Source: Candidatus Ruthenibacterium merdigallinarum (GTDB lineage Bacteria; Bacillota; Clostridia; Oscillospirales; Ruminococcaceae). Taken from it: a DNA stretch of 41,447 nt. The notes under the pieces are model-generated. The model was not told where the DNA came from. It saw only the letters and a program-made list of their open reading frames with translations, and did no database searches. The DNA is taken from assembly GCA_019113785.1 (NCBI GenBank), contig DXGT01000052.1, forward strand, positions 1-41,447. Direction: 5' to 3'. How positions within the stretch are numbered: position 1 is the first letter of the stretch; each line of letters starts with the position of its first letter. Below are positions 8,197 through 15,232 of the stretch, one piece after another. A program made the translations under genes and the position numbers.

Positions 8197-9501
8197 TTAC
8201 GCTTCGACCAGCGCCGCGCGCAGCTCGCTGAGCGAGCGGTTCGCCAGCTGCTCGTAGCGCGCGCGCTTGTCGCGCACGCGCGCTTCAAGCGGCGGCAGGA
8301 TGCCCATGTTCGCGCCCATGGGCTGGAAATCGTGCGCGGGCGTCGTGATATACCGCAAAAGCGCGCCCAGCATCGTTGCGGCGGGATAGCGCGGGACGCC
8401 TTTGCCCGCGCAGCGCGCCTCGACGGCGCGCGCGGCCAAAAGGCCGCAGGCCGCGCTCTCCATATAGCCCTCAAAGCCGGTGATCTGCCCGGCGAAATAG
8501 ACGTTCGGATGGGTTTTCAGCGCGAGGTCCGGCCCCAGCAGCGCGGGGCTGTTCAAAAACGTGTTGCGGTGCATCACGCCGTAGCGCGCGAACTCCGCGT
8601 TTTCAAGGCCGGGGATCATCGAGAACACGCGCTTTTGCTCGCCGAACTTGAGGTTTGTCTGGAAGCCCACGAGGTTGTACAGCGTGCCCTCGGCGTTTTC
8701 GGCGCGCAGCTGCACGTTCGCCCACGGGCGGTGGCCGGTGCGCGGGTCGCGCAGGCCCACGGGCCGCAGCGGGCCGTAGCGCATGGTGTCGGCCCCGCGC
8801 GAGGCCATCACCTCGATGGGCATGCAGCCCTCGTACACGCCGCCCTCGTCAAAGCTGTGCAGTTCGGCGCGCTCGGCGCCGACGAGCGCCTCGTAAAACG
8901 CCTCGTAGCCCGCTTTGTCGAACGGGCAGTTGAGGTAGTCGGCCGTGCCGCGGCCGTAGCGCGAGGCCGCGAACACCTTGTCCATGTCGATAGACGCCGC
9001 CGTGACGATGGGCGCGGCGGCGTCGTAAAACGCCAGCGCCTTTTCGCCCGTGAGCCGCGCGATGTCCGCGGCGAGGGCGCCCTCGGTCAGCGGGCCGGTG
9101 GCCACGACCGTCAGCGCGCCGTCCTCTTCGCCCACGGCGCGCACCTCGCCCTCGATCACCGTGATGTTCGCCTGCGCGCGCACGCTGCGCGTGACGGCGT
9201 CGGAAAAGCGGTCGCGGTCGACCGCCAGCGCGCCGCCCGCGGCCACGCGGCAGCCTTCGGCCAGCGGCAGCAGCGACGAGCCGAGCAGGCGCATCTCGGC
9301 CTTCAAAAGGCCGCTGGCGGAATCGAGCCGGTCGGCCTTGAGCGAGTTCGAGCACACGAGCTCGGCAAAGCCGGGCTTTTTGTGCGCGGGGGAATACTTG
9401 TGCGGCTTCTGCTCGTACAGCTCCACCGCAAAGCCCCGCTTTGCAAGATACAGCGCGGCCTCGCATCCCGCGAGGCCCGCGCCCAGGATTCGAATGCGCA
9501 T
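8197..9501 (-). CDS. trmFO: Methylenetetrahydrofolate-tRNA-(uracil-5-)-methyltransferase
   Basis: A 434-aa FAD-dependent enzyme that forms m5U54 in the T-loop of tRNA using methylene-THF. The FAD-binding Rossmann motif GAGLAG is at 7-12. The two functionally important cysteines of the family are visible: ELVCSNSLK (Cys50) and YLNCPFDKAGY (Cys192). GCMPIEVMASRG, TMRYGPLRPVGL and AGQITGFEGYMES are strongly family-like. The topA-trmFO order matches the B. subtilis dprA-topA-gid arrangement. The start lies 28 nt after the topA stop. Confidence 0.96.
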   Translation of the reverse strand: MRIRILGAGLAGCEAALYLAKRGFAVELYEQKPHKYSPAHKKPGFAELVCSNSLKADRLDSASGLLKAEMRLLGSSLLPLAEGCRVAAGGALAVDRDRFSDAVTRSVRAQANITVIEGEVRAVGEEDGALTVVATGPLTEGALAADIARLTGEKALAFYDAAAPIVTAASIDMDKVFAASRYGRGTADYLNCPFDKAGYEAFYEALVGAERAELHSFDEGGVYEGCMPIEVMASRGADTMRYGPLRPVGLRDPRTGHRPWANVQLRAENAEGTLYNLVGFQTNLKFGEQKRVFSMIPGLENAEFARYGVMHRNTFLNSPALLGPDLALKTHPNVYFAGQITGFEGYMESAACGLLAARAVEARCAGKGVPRYPAATMLGALLRYITTPAHDFQPMGANMGILPPLEARVRDKRARYEQLANRSLSELRAALVEA

Positions 9502-9529
9502 GGGTCCCTCTCTTTGTCCGGCGGCGTTT

Positions 9530-11632
9530 TCAGCCCTTGTCGGGCCCCGCCAGCGCGCGCTGGTAGCCGCAGCCCTCTTTTTCGCACACGAGCGAGCCGC
9601 TCTTGCCGCCTTTTTTGAACAGCGTCGAGCCGCACTGCGGGCAGGTCTCGGCCGTCGGCTCGTTCCAGGTCATGAAGTCGCACGCGGGGTACTTCTCGCA
9701 CCCGTAGTACACGCGCCCCTTCTTCGAGCGGCGCAGCAGGATGCGCCCGCCGCACTTGGGGCACGCGCCCGGCATCGACTGCACCAGCCGCTTTGTGTTG
9801 CGGCACTCCGGGAAGCCCGGGCACGCCAGGAACTTGCCGTAGCGGCCATTCTTGATGACCATTTTGCGCCCGCACAATTCGCACACCTCGTCCGTCTCCT
9901 CGTCGGGCACTTTGATCTTTTTGTCCTTCATGTTCTCCTCGGCCTTGGCCAGCTCGTCGGCAAAGCCCTTGTAGAACGCGTCGATGACCTCGCGCCAGTC
10001 CTCCTGGCCGCTCTCGACCTTGTCGAGGTTTTTCTCCATCTGCGCCGAGAACTGCACGTTCACGATGTCGGGGAACTGCTCCATCATCAGATCGTTGATC
10101 ACGCGGCCCAGCTTGGTGGGCACGAGTTTTTTCTGCTCGCGCTCGACGTAGTCGCGGTCGGTGATGGTGGTGATGATGGGCGCGTATGTGGACGGGCGGC
10201 CGATGCCGTTCTCCTCCAGCGCCTTGATGAGCGTCGCCTCGGTGTAGCGCGCGGGCGGCTGGGTGAATTTCTGCTCCGGGCGCAGCTCGCGCAGGCGCAG
10301 CACGTCGCCCACGGCGAGGTCGGGCAGCGCGGTCTCCTTTTTCTCCTTCTCGTCGCTGGCCTCCTCGTACAGGGCGGTGAAGCCGTCGAACGTCACCACG
10401 TAGCCGCTGGCGCGGAAGCGGTAGCCCGCCGCGTCGATGTCGGCCGAGACGGTGTCCTGCTGGCAGTCCGCCATCTGGCTGGCGATAAAGCGGCTCCAGA
10501 TCAGGCGGTAGAGCTTTGCGGCGTCGCCCGTCAGGCTCTTGTCCACCTCGTCGGGCGTCAGCGCGGGGTTGGTGGGGCGCACGGCCTCGTGCGCGTCCTG
10601 CGCGGCGGTGGCGCTGCGCGTCTTGTACGTGCGCTTTGCCGGGCAGACGTACTTTTCGCCCCACGCGGCGGTGATGAACGCCTTCGCGGCGTCCACGGCC
10701 TCGTCGGCGATGCGCAGGCTGTCGGTGCGCATGTAGGTGATCAGGCCCGTCGTGCCCTGTCCGGCGATCTCGACGCCCTCGTACAGCGTCTGCGCGGCGC
10801 GCATGGTGCGCGTGGCCGTAAAGCCCAGCCGGCGGCTGGCCTCCTGCTGCATCGTCGAGGTGATGAACGGGGGCGCGGGCGATTTTTTGCGCTTGCCGCG
10901 CTGCACGTTCGCCACGGTGTACACAGCGCCGTCCAGCGCCTGCTGGATCTTCTGCGCCTCGCCTGCGTTCTTCACCTCCAGCTTTTTGCCGTCGGCCGTG
11001 CCGGCCAGGCGCGCGGTGAACTTTTTGGAGGAGGACGGCGGCGAGAGCACGGCGTCCACGTTCCAGTACTCCTCGGGCGTAAAGGCCTCGATCTCCTTCT
11101 CGCGGTCGACGATCAGGCGCAGCGCCACGCTCTGCACGCGGCCGGCCGAGAGCCCGCGGCGCACCTTGCGCCACAAAAACGGCGAGAGCTTGTAGCCCAC
11201 GAGCCTGTCCAGCACGCGGCGCGCCTGCTGGGCGTTGAACAGGTCCATATCGATGGCGCGCGGCGCGGCCATGCCCTGCGTGACGCCCTTCTTCGTGATC
11301 TCGCCGAAGGTGACGCGGTTCTGCTCGTGCACGTCGAGGCCCAGCAGATTTGCCAGGTGCCAGCTGATGGCCTCGCCCTCGCGGTCCGGGTCGGTCGCGA
11401 GGTACACGCCGTCGCTGGCCTTGGCCATGCTCTTGAGCTCCCGGATGATCTTCTCCTTGCCCTTGATGTTGATATACTGCGGCGCGTAGCCGTGCTCCAC
11501 GTCGATGCCCAGCTGGCTGGCCGGCAAGTCGCGGATGTGGCCCATCGAGGCGGTCACCTCGTAGCCGCCGCCCAGGTATTTGCGGATGGTCTTGGCCTTG
11601 GCCGGAGACTCCACGATCACTAACTTTGACAT
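9530..11632 (-). CDS. topA: DNA topoisomerase I (type IA)
   Basis: A 700-aa enzyme that relaxes negative supercoils. The TOPRIM domain begins at SKLVIVESPAKAKTI and contains DPDREGEA at 81-88. The catalytic tyrosine is in TGLITYMRTDS (Tyr300). The C-terminus carries three zinc-ribbon units with paired cysteines: 584-610 (CELC...CPGFPEC), 624-651 (CPKC...CEKYPAC) and 664-688 (CPQC...CEKEGC). The start ATG at 11632 has AAGGA about ten bases upstream. The 104-nt gap before it holds a perfect 8-bp hairpin described separately. Confidence 0.97.
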   Translation of the reverse strand: MSKLVIVESPAKAKTIRKYLGGGYEVTASMGHIRDLPASQLGIDVEHGYAPQYINIKGKEKIIRELKSMAKASDGVYLATDPDREGEAISWHLANLLGLDVHEQNRVTFGEITKKGVTQGMAAPRAIDMDLFNAQQARRVLDRLVGYKLSPFLWRKVRRGLSAGRVQSVALRLIVDREKEIEAFTPEEYWNVDAVLSPPSSSKKFTARLAGTADGKKLEVKNAGEAQKIQQALDGAVYTVANVQRGKRKKSPAPPFITSTMQQEASRRLGFTATRTMRAAQTLYEGVEIAGQGTTGLITYMRTDSLRIADEAVDAAKAFITAAWGEKYVCPAKRTYKTRSATAAQDAHEAVRPTNPALTPDEVDKSLTGDAAKLYRLIWSRFIASQMADCQQDTVSADIDAAGYRFRASGYVVTFDGFTALYEEASDEKEKKETALPDLAVGDVLRLRELRPEQKFTQPPARYTEATLIKALEENGIGRPSTYAPIITTITDRDYVEREQKKLVPTKLGRVINDLMMEQFPDIVNVQFSAQMEKNLDKVESGQEDWREVIDAFYKGFADELAKAEENMKDKKIKVPDEETDEVCELCGRKMVIKNGRYGKFLACPGFPECRNTKRLVQSMPGACPKCGGRILLRRSKKGRVYYGCEKYPACDFMTWNEPTAETCPQCGSTLFKKGGKSGSLVCEKEGCGYQRALAGPDKG

Positions 11633-11652
11633 TTGATCCCGTTCCTTAATGC

Positions 11653-11673
11653 CGCCGCGCATACAGCGCGGCG
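11653..11673 (-). other. Perfect 8-bp hairpin in the topA leader
   Basis: CGCCGCGC-ataca-GCGCGGCG lies in the dprA-topA gap, about 20 nt before the topA start codon. On the minus strand it is followed by GCATTAAGGAAC, which contains the topA RBS and not a U-run, so it is not an intrinsic terminator. It could reduce or tune access to the RBS, or be a chance GC-rich palindrome. Confidence 0.45.
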
Positions 11674-11736
11674 TTGATATTCGTGCGCGGGCGCGCTTGA
11701 GCGCCCCGACGCCAGTGCCCGTGCGCGCGCCGCGCC

Positions 11737-12831
11737 CTAGCGCAGCACGTAGCGCCGGCCCGCCAGCGCGCGCACTTTGCCCGCGAGCTCGAGCTCCGTC
11801 AACGCGGCCATCGCCGCGCCTGTGGCGAGGCCGCTCTCGGCGCACAGCTGCGCGAGGGTCTTTTCCTTTGCGCCGACGGCTTTCGCCATGCGCTTTGCCT
11901 CCTCGCTCAGCGCGGGCTGCGCCGGCGCGTCCGTCTTGTCCTCAGCCGACGGCTCGCGGCGGCGCAGGCCGTAATATTCGAGGATCTCGGCGCCATCCGT
12001 CGCCACGCAGGCCCCTTCGGCCAGCAGGTGGTTCGTGCCCTCGCTGAGCGGCGAAAAGATGCTGCCGGGCACGGCGAACACGTCGCGCCCGTAGGCCAGC
12101 GCCTGCGACACGGTGTTCATCGTGCCCGAGCGCCGGCGCGCCTCGGCCACGCACACCCCGCGCGAGAGGCCGGCGATCAGCCGGTTGCGCTGCAAAAACG
12201 CGCCGGGGCTGGGCGGCGTGCCCGGCGGATACTCGCCCAGCACGAGGCCGCGGCGCTCGATGTCCGCCTTCAGCGCGCGGTGGGACGCGGGGTAGCACTT
12301 GTCGTGCCCGAAGGCGATGCACGCCACTGTGGGCGCGTTTGCGGCGAGGGCCGCTTTGTGCGCCTCGCCGTCCAGCCCGCTCGCAAGGCCGGAGACGAGC
12401 GTCACGCCCGCTTCGGCCAGCGTTTTGGCGATGAGCGCCGTGGCCTCGACCCCGTAGGACGAGGGCTTGCGCGCGCCCACAATGGCAAAGGCGAACCCGC
12501 GCGCCGCCGCAATGTCCCCGCGCCAGTACAAAACGGGCGGCGGCGAGGGGATCTCGCGCAAAAGCGGCGGGTAATCGTCCTCGTCAAAGCACGTCACCTG
12601 CACGCCCTGGCGGCGGCAGTCGGCAAGGCGGGCGGAAAAATCCTCGGGCTCTGTGGCCAGCAGCGCGCCGAGCTGGCGCTTTGTGAGGATGAGCGAGAGG
12701 TCGACGGTGCGCCGCTCGGCCACCAGGCGCTGCGGGTCCGGATACATGCGCAGGATGTCGCCGGCGTTCGGCGCGGCGGGGCCCAGAGCCGCCGCGAGCC
12801 ACAGCCAGACGGCCGCGCGCTGCGCGCTCAT
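11737..12831 (-). CDS. dprA: DNA-processing protein DprA (Smf)
   Basis: A 364-aa protein that loads RecA on incoming single-stranded DNA during transformation. A helical N-terminal segment (about 1-90) precedes the Rossmann-like domain: IVGARKPSSYG (117-127) and LVSGLASGLDGEAHKAAL (145-162, the canonical SGxAxGxDxxAH motif). A C-terminal winged-helix domain lies at about 305-364 (GAKEKTLAQLCAESGL to the end). I chose the ATG at 12831, which overlaps the upstream methyltransferase stop (ATGA), over an in-frame ATG 11 codons earlier. Its presence alone does not show the host is competent. Confidence 0.95.
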   Translation of the reverse strand: MSAQRAAVWLWLAAALGPAAPNAGDILRMYPDPQRLVAERRTVDLSLILTKRQLGALLATEPEDFSARLADCRRQGVQVTCFDEDDYPPLLREIPSPPPVLYWRGDIAAARGFAFAIVGARKPSSYGVEATALIAKTLAEAGVTLVSGLASGLDGEAHKAALAANAPTVACIAFGHDKCYPASHRALKADIERRGLVLGEYPPGTPPSPGAFLQRNRLIAGLSRGVCVAEARRRSGTMNTVSQALAYGRDVFAVPGSIFSPLSEGTNHLLAEGACVATDGAEILEYYGLRRREPSAEDKTDAPAQPALSEEAKRMAKAVGAKEKTLAQLCAESGLATGAAMAALTELELAGKVRALAGRRYVLR

Positions 12832-13613
12832 GCCTGCGGGCAGGCGCCGCCGCGGAAATGCCACAGCAGCACGCCGCCTGCCACGGCCGCGTTCAGCGAT
12901 TCGACGCCCGGCGCCATCGGGATGCGCACGGCGACGTCCGCCGCGCGCACGGCTTCGTCCGTCAGGCCGTTGCCCTCGTTGCCCACCAGCACGGCCACGC
13001 CGCGCGCGTCGTCCGCGCGCGCGTCCGCCAGCGGCACGCTGTCGCGCAGGGCCGCCGCCACGAGCGGCACGCCGGCCGCGCGCAGCGCGCCGGCCATCTG
13101 CGGGGCGTCCTCATAGCGGGCGATGCCCAGCTTCACCGCGGCGCCCATCGACGCGCGCAGCGCCTTCTGCGAGAAGGGGTCGGCGCAGCCGCCGCACAAG
13201 AGCGCGCCCTCAAAGCCGAAGGCCGCGGCGCTGCGCAAAAGCGCGCCGACGTTGGCCGGGTCCTGCACGTGCTCGAGCGCGACGTAGCGCCCGCCCGGGC
13301 GCACTGTGCGCAGCGGCTGCGGCAGGCGGAACACGCAGAACACGCCCTGCGTGTTTTTCGTGCCGGCCAGCTTTTCGGCGACACTGTCGGAGATGAGCGC
13401 CGTCTCGTCCGCGAGGGCCGCAAGCTGCGGGTGCGCGGCGAGGGCCGCCCGTGTGCAGTACGCTTCGAGTGCGGGCTGCACGCCGGCGATGTCCGTGCAA
13501 AGGCGCAGCCCCTCGGCGAAAAACGCGCCTTTCTCGCGCCGCTCAAGCGCGCTGTCGCGCAGGCGCACCAGCGCCTTCACGCGCTCGGACGCGCGGCTTT
13601 CGATTTGCAGCAT
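12828..13613 (-). CDS. SpoU/TrmH-family RNA 2'-O-methyltransferase
   Basis: A 261-aa SPOUT methyltransferase that should transfer a methyl group from SAM to a ribose 2'-OH in rRNA or tRNA. An N-terminal substrate-binding domain (about 1-100) precedes the knotted domain with motif 1 EHVQDPANVGALLRSA (114-129), motif 2 LVGNEGNGL (209-217) and motif 3 IPMAPGVESLNAAVAGGVLL (231-250). It resembles B. subtilis YsgA and RlmB-type proteins, but the exact target nucleotide cannot be read from sequence. The start at 13613 follows GGGGGGAAGG. It is the first gene of a block that continues into dprA. Confidence 0.88.
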   Translation of the reverse strand: MLQIESRASERVKALVRLRDSALERREKGAFFAEGLRLCTDIAGVQPALEAYCTRAALAAHPQLAALADETALISDSVAEKLAGTKNTQGVFCVFRLPQPLRTVRPGGRYVALEHVQDPANVGALLRSAAAFGFEGALLCGGCADPFSQKALRASMGAAVKLGIARYEDAPQMAGALRAAGVPLVAAALRDSVPLADARADDARGVAVLVGNEGNGLTDEAVRAADVAVRIPMAPGVESLNAAVAGGVLLWHFRGGACPQA

Positions 13614-13629
13614 CTGCCCTTCCCCCCCT

Positions 13630-13653
13630 ATTATACTACTATGCGCCCGCAGA
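13630..13653 (-). promoter_or_regulatory. Probable promoter of the SpoU methyltransferase-dprA block
   Basis: On the minus strand a perfect TATAAT (13635-13630) lies only 15 bases before the RBS-preceded start codon. A weak -35 candidate TTGCGC is 18 bases upstream. If this -10 is used, transcription would start about eight bases before the ATG, leaving a very short leader that may contain only part of the GGGGGGAAGG sequence. Confidence 0.45.
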
Positions 13654-13657
13654 GCGC

Positions 13658-13767
13658 AAAAAAGCGGCTTTTGCAGCGGTGCGCACGCGCGCGGAAAAAA
13701 CGCCTGCGCGCGGCGGGAAAACCGCGCGCAAAGGCGGGACGCTGCGCCCGTTTTGTGCAAAAGCCGC
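13658..13767 (-). terminator. Outer long-range stem with U6 downstream of rplT
   Basis: Two exact 12-bp arms, TGCAAAAGCCGC (13756-13767) and GCGGCTTTTGCA (13664-13675), are complementary across 80 nt. On the minus strand the closing arm is followed directly by six T (13663-13658). The arms enclose the stronger hairpin at 13701-13736. The whole is either a nested back-up terminator or a structured RNA end. Confidence 0.5.
13695..13736 (-). terminator. Strong intrinsic terminator after infC-rpmI-rplT
   Basis: In minus orientation: CGCC, bulged TT, TGCGCGCGG, loop TTTTCCCG, CCGCGCGCA, GGCG, then six T (13700-13695). The 13 base pairs are nearly all G-C, giving a textbook Rho-independent terminator roughly 100 nt after the rplT stop and before the next gene's TATAAT. 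Confidence 0.8.
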
Positions 13768-13797
13768 GGCTCTTGACACGGTGCGTCAATATAAACG

Positions 13798-13825
13798 TAC
13801 GCCCGGGCACGCGTGCACGGGCGTA
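13798..13825 (-). terminator. 14-bp stem directly after rplT
   Basis: TACGCCCG-GGCACG pairs with CGTGCA-CGGGCGTA over 14 positions with one G/A mismatch, starting ten bases after the rplT stop. The minus-strand side is followed by CGTTTATATT (weak U-tract) and preceded by an A-rich run. On the plus strand the same stem is followed by TGTTTTTGTTTATTT, so it would terminate plus-strand (antisense) transcription even better. Confidence 0.6.
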
Positions 13826-13834
13826 TGTTTTTGT

Positions 13835-14194
13835 TTATTTCGCGAGGGCGTTCTTCGCGGTCTCCACCAGCGCGTTGAAGCTGGCGGCGTCGTGAATGGC
13901 CATCTCGCTGAGCATCTTGCGGTTCAGCTCGACGCCGCTCTTCTTCAGGCCGTTCATGAAGGCGGAATAGCTCACGCCCTGCGCGCGGCAGGCGGAATTG
14001 ATGCGCGTGATCCACAGGCGGCGGAAATCGCGCTTTTTCTGCTTGCGGCCGATGAAGGCGTAGTTGCCGCTCTTCATGACCTGCTGTTTGGCCATTTTAA
14101 AATGCTTGGATTTGCTGCCGTAATAGCCCTTGGCGAGCTTGAGGGTCTTTTTTCTTCTTTTGCGCGTCATCATGGCGCCCTTGATACGAGCCAT
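13835..14194 (-). CDS. rplT: 50S ribosomal protein L20
   Basis: A 119-aa protein of normal length: [20 protein letters not shown], then [35 protein letters not shown] and [12 protein letters not shown]20 is an early assembly protein of the large subunit and in Firmicutes represses its own operon by binding the leader RNA. It is the last gene of infC-rpmI-rplT and is preceded by AGGAGAG. Three terminator-like structures follow it. Confidence 0.98.
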   Translation of the reverse strand: MARIKGAMMTRKRRKKTLKLAKGYYGSKSKHFKMAKQQVMKSGNYAFIGRKQKKRDFRRLWITRINSACRAQGVSYSAFMNGLKKSGVELNRKMLSEMAIHDAASFNALVETAKNALAK

Positions 14195-14256
14195 ATTCGA
14201 ATCTCTCCTTAAAAATCCTTAAAATCTGTTGTTCTGCGATGGTCTGCCTTTTGGCC

Positions 14257-14460
14257 TCAGGCGTAGGGCAGCATGTGGCGCACGGCGGCCGCGTTGGTCT
14301 TGTCCGCGTAGGACGGCTTGCGGAAGCCGCGTTTCAGCTTGGTGGACTTCTTGGTCAGAATGTGGCTGCGATAGGCGTGGCCGCGCTTGACCTTGCCGTT
14401 TTTCGTCAGCTTGAAGCGCTTTTTGGCGCCGGAGTGGGTCTTGATCTTGTACTTAGCCAT
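14257..14460 (-). CDS. rpmI: 50S ribosomal protein L35
   Basis: A 67-aa, highly basic ribosomal protein: [37 protein letters not shown], and a C-terminus ending VRHMLPYA. It lies between infC (15 nt upstream) and rplT (62 nt downstream), the conserved order. An RBS-like AGGAGG is seen just upstream. Confidence 0.98.
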   Translation of the reverse strand: MAKYKIKTHSGAKKRFKLTKNGKVKRGHAYRSHILTKKSTKLKRGFRKPSYADKTNAAAVRHMLPYA

Positions 14461-14475
14461 TTTTCAATATCCTCC

Positions 14476-14994
14476 TTAATTCTTGACGGGGGCGAGGAAC
14501 ATCTGCATGCTGCGCCCCTCAAGTTTGGGCTGCTTTTCCACGGTGGCGCTGCCCTCGAGGGCCGCCGCGAAGCGCTTGTGCACTTCGAGGCCCAGGTTGG
14601 TGTGCGCCATCTCTCGGCCGCGAAAGCGAATGGAGACCTTCACCTTGTCGCCCTTGGCCAGGAATTTGGCCGCCTGGTTGACCTTGGTGTTGAAGTCGTT
14701 CGTGTCGATGTTGAGGGACAGGCGGATCTCCTTGATGTCGACCGTCTTCTGGTTCTTTTTCGCTTCCTTGTCGCGCTTTTGCATCTCGAACCGGTATTTG
14801 CCGTAGTCGAGGATCTTGCATACCGGCGGCTGCGCCTGCGGGGCGATCTTGACAAGGTCAAGGTTCTTTTCCTCCGCGCGGCGCAGCGCATCGCGCGCGG
14901 ACATGATGCCCAGCTGGCTTCCGTCCGAGTCGATCACGCGCACCTCTCTGTCGCGAATGCCTTCGTTGATCTCCAGATCTCTTTTGCCGCTAAT
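14476..14994 (-). CDS. infC: Translation initiation factor IF-3, probable ATT start
   Basis: A 172-aa factor that binds the 30S subunit, prevents premature 50S joining and checks the start codon. The N domain starts ISGKRDLEINEGIRDREVRV and the C domain carries KIAPQAQPPVCKILDYGKYR and VSIRFRGREMAH. There is no ATG, GTG or TTG near the conserved N-terminus, but an ATT at 14994-14992 lies nine bases after GGAGG, and the protein begins there at the usual position. Rare AUU/AUC starts are a known hallmark of infC and allow IF-3 to repress its own synthesis. Upstream in-frame ATG codons fall in the leader terminator region and are not used. Confidence 0.95.
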   Translation of the reverse strand: MSGKRDLEINEGIRDREVRVIDSDGSQLGIMSARDALRRAEEKNLDLVKIAPQAQPPVCKILDYGKYRFEMQKRDKEAKKNQKTVDIKEIRLSLNIDTNDFNTKVNQAAKFLAKGDKVKVSIRFRGREMAHTNLGLEVHKRFAAALEGSATVEKQPKLEGRSMQMFLAPVKN

Positions 14995-15162
14995 CGTAAA
15001 GCACCTCCAATATACGCATCTGACAAAAAATGCGGCTGCCGGTCGGGCAGCCGCACAAAAAACGACACGCACCGCGCCCGTAAGGCGCGGACATGATTGA
15101 CCCGGCGCCACGCTCGGCGCGCAAGGTGAGCCCGGCTGCCGGCCGAAGCTGCTTTGTTTGCG
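14995..15162 (-). ncRNA. L20-type leader of infC-rpmI-rplT
   Basis: The approximately 168-nt 5' leader runs from the predicted start point to the infC ATT. It contains several stems: CCGCGCC-ttacg-GGCGCGG, the terminator hairpin at 15031-15055, and an upstream GGCAGCCG (15140-15133) that can pair exactly with CGGCTGCC in the terminator's 5' arm (15053-15046). This gives mutually exclusive antiterminator and terminator folds. In B. subtilis this operon is controlled by L20-dependent attenuation in a leader of this kind. Ligand identity here is inferred from position, not from a covariance model. Confidence 0.8.
15025..15055 (-). terminator. Attenuator terminator in the infC leader
   Basis: On the minus strand TGCGGCTGCC-cgacc-GGCAGCCGCA forms a perfect 10-bp stem followed by six T (15030-15025), about 30 nt before the infC start. 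The placement between promoter and coding region marks it as an attenuator. Confidence 0.88.
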
Positions 15163-15168
15163 TTTAGA

Positions 15169-15197
15169 ATTATACCCCGCCGCCGCGGCAAAGTCAA
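15169..15197 (-). promoter_or_regulatory. Sigma-A-type promoter of infC-rpmI-rplT
   Basis: Minus strand TTGACT (15197-15192), a 17-bp spacer, then TATAAT (15174-15169). The match to the housekeeping consensus is near perfect. It sits just after addA and drives the L20-type leader. Confidence 0.9.
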
Positions 15198-15232
15198 GCC
15201 TTTTTTTGCATTTCGCGCATTCTTGTGGCGCG

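Noticed and set aside
11653-11673. Hairpin before topA as a terminator of dprA
   Set aside because: The stem is perfect, but no U-run follows on the minus strand.
13773-13795. Plus-strand TTGACA followed by TATAAA after rplT
   Set aside because: The spacer is only 11 bp, too short for a sigma-A promoter, and no plus-strand gene follows.
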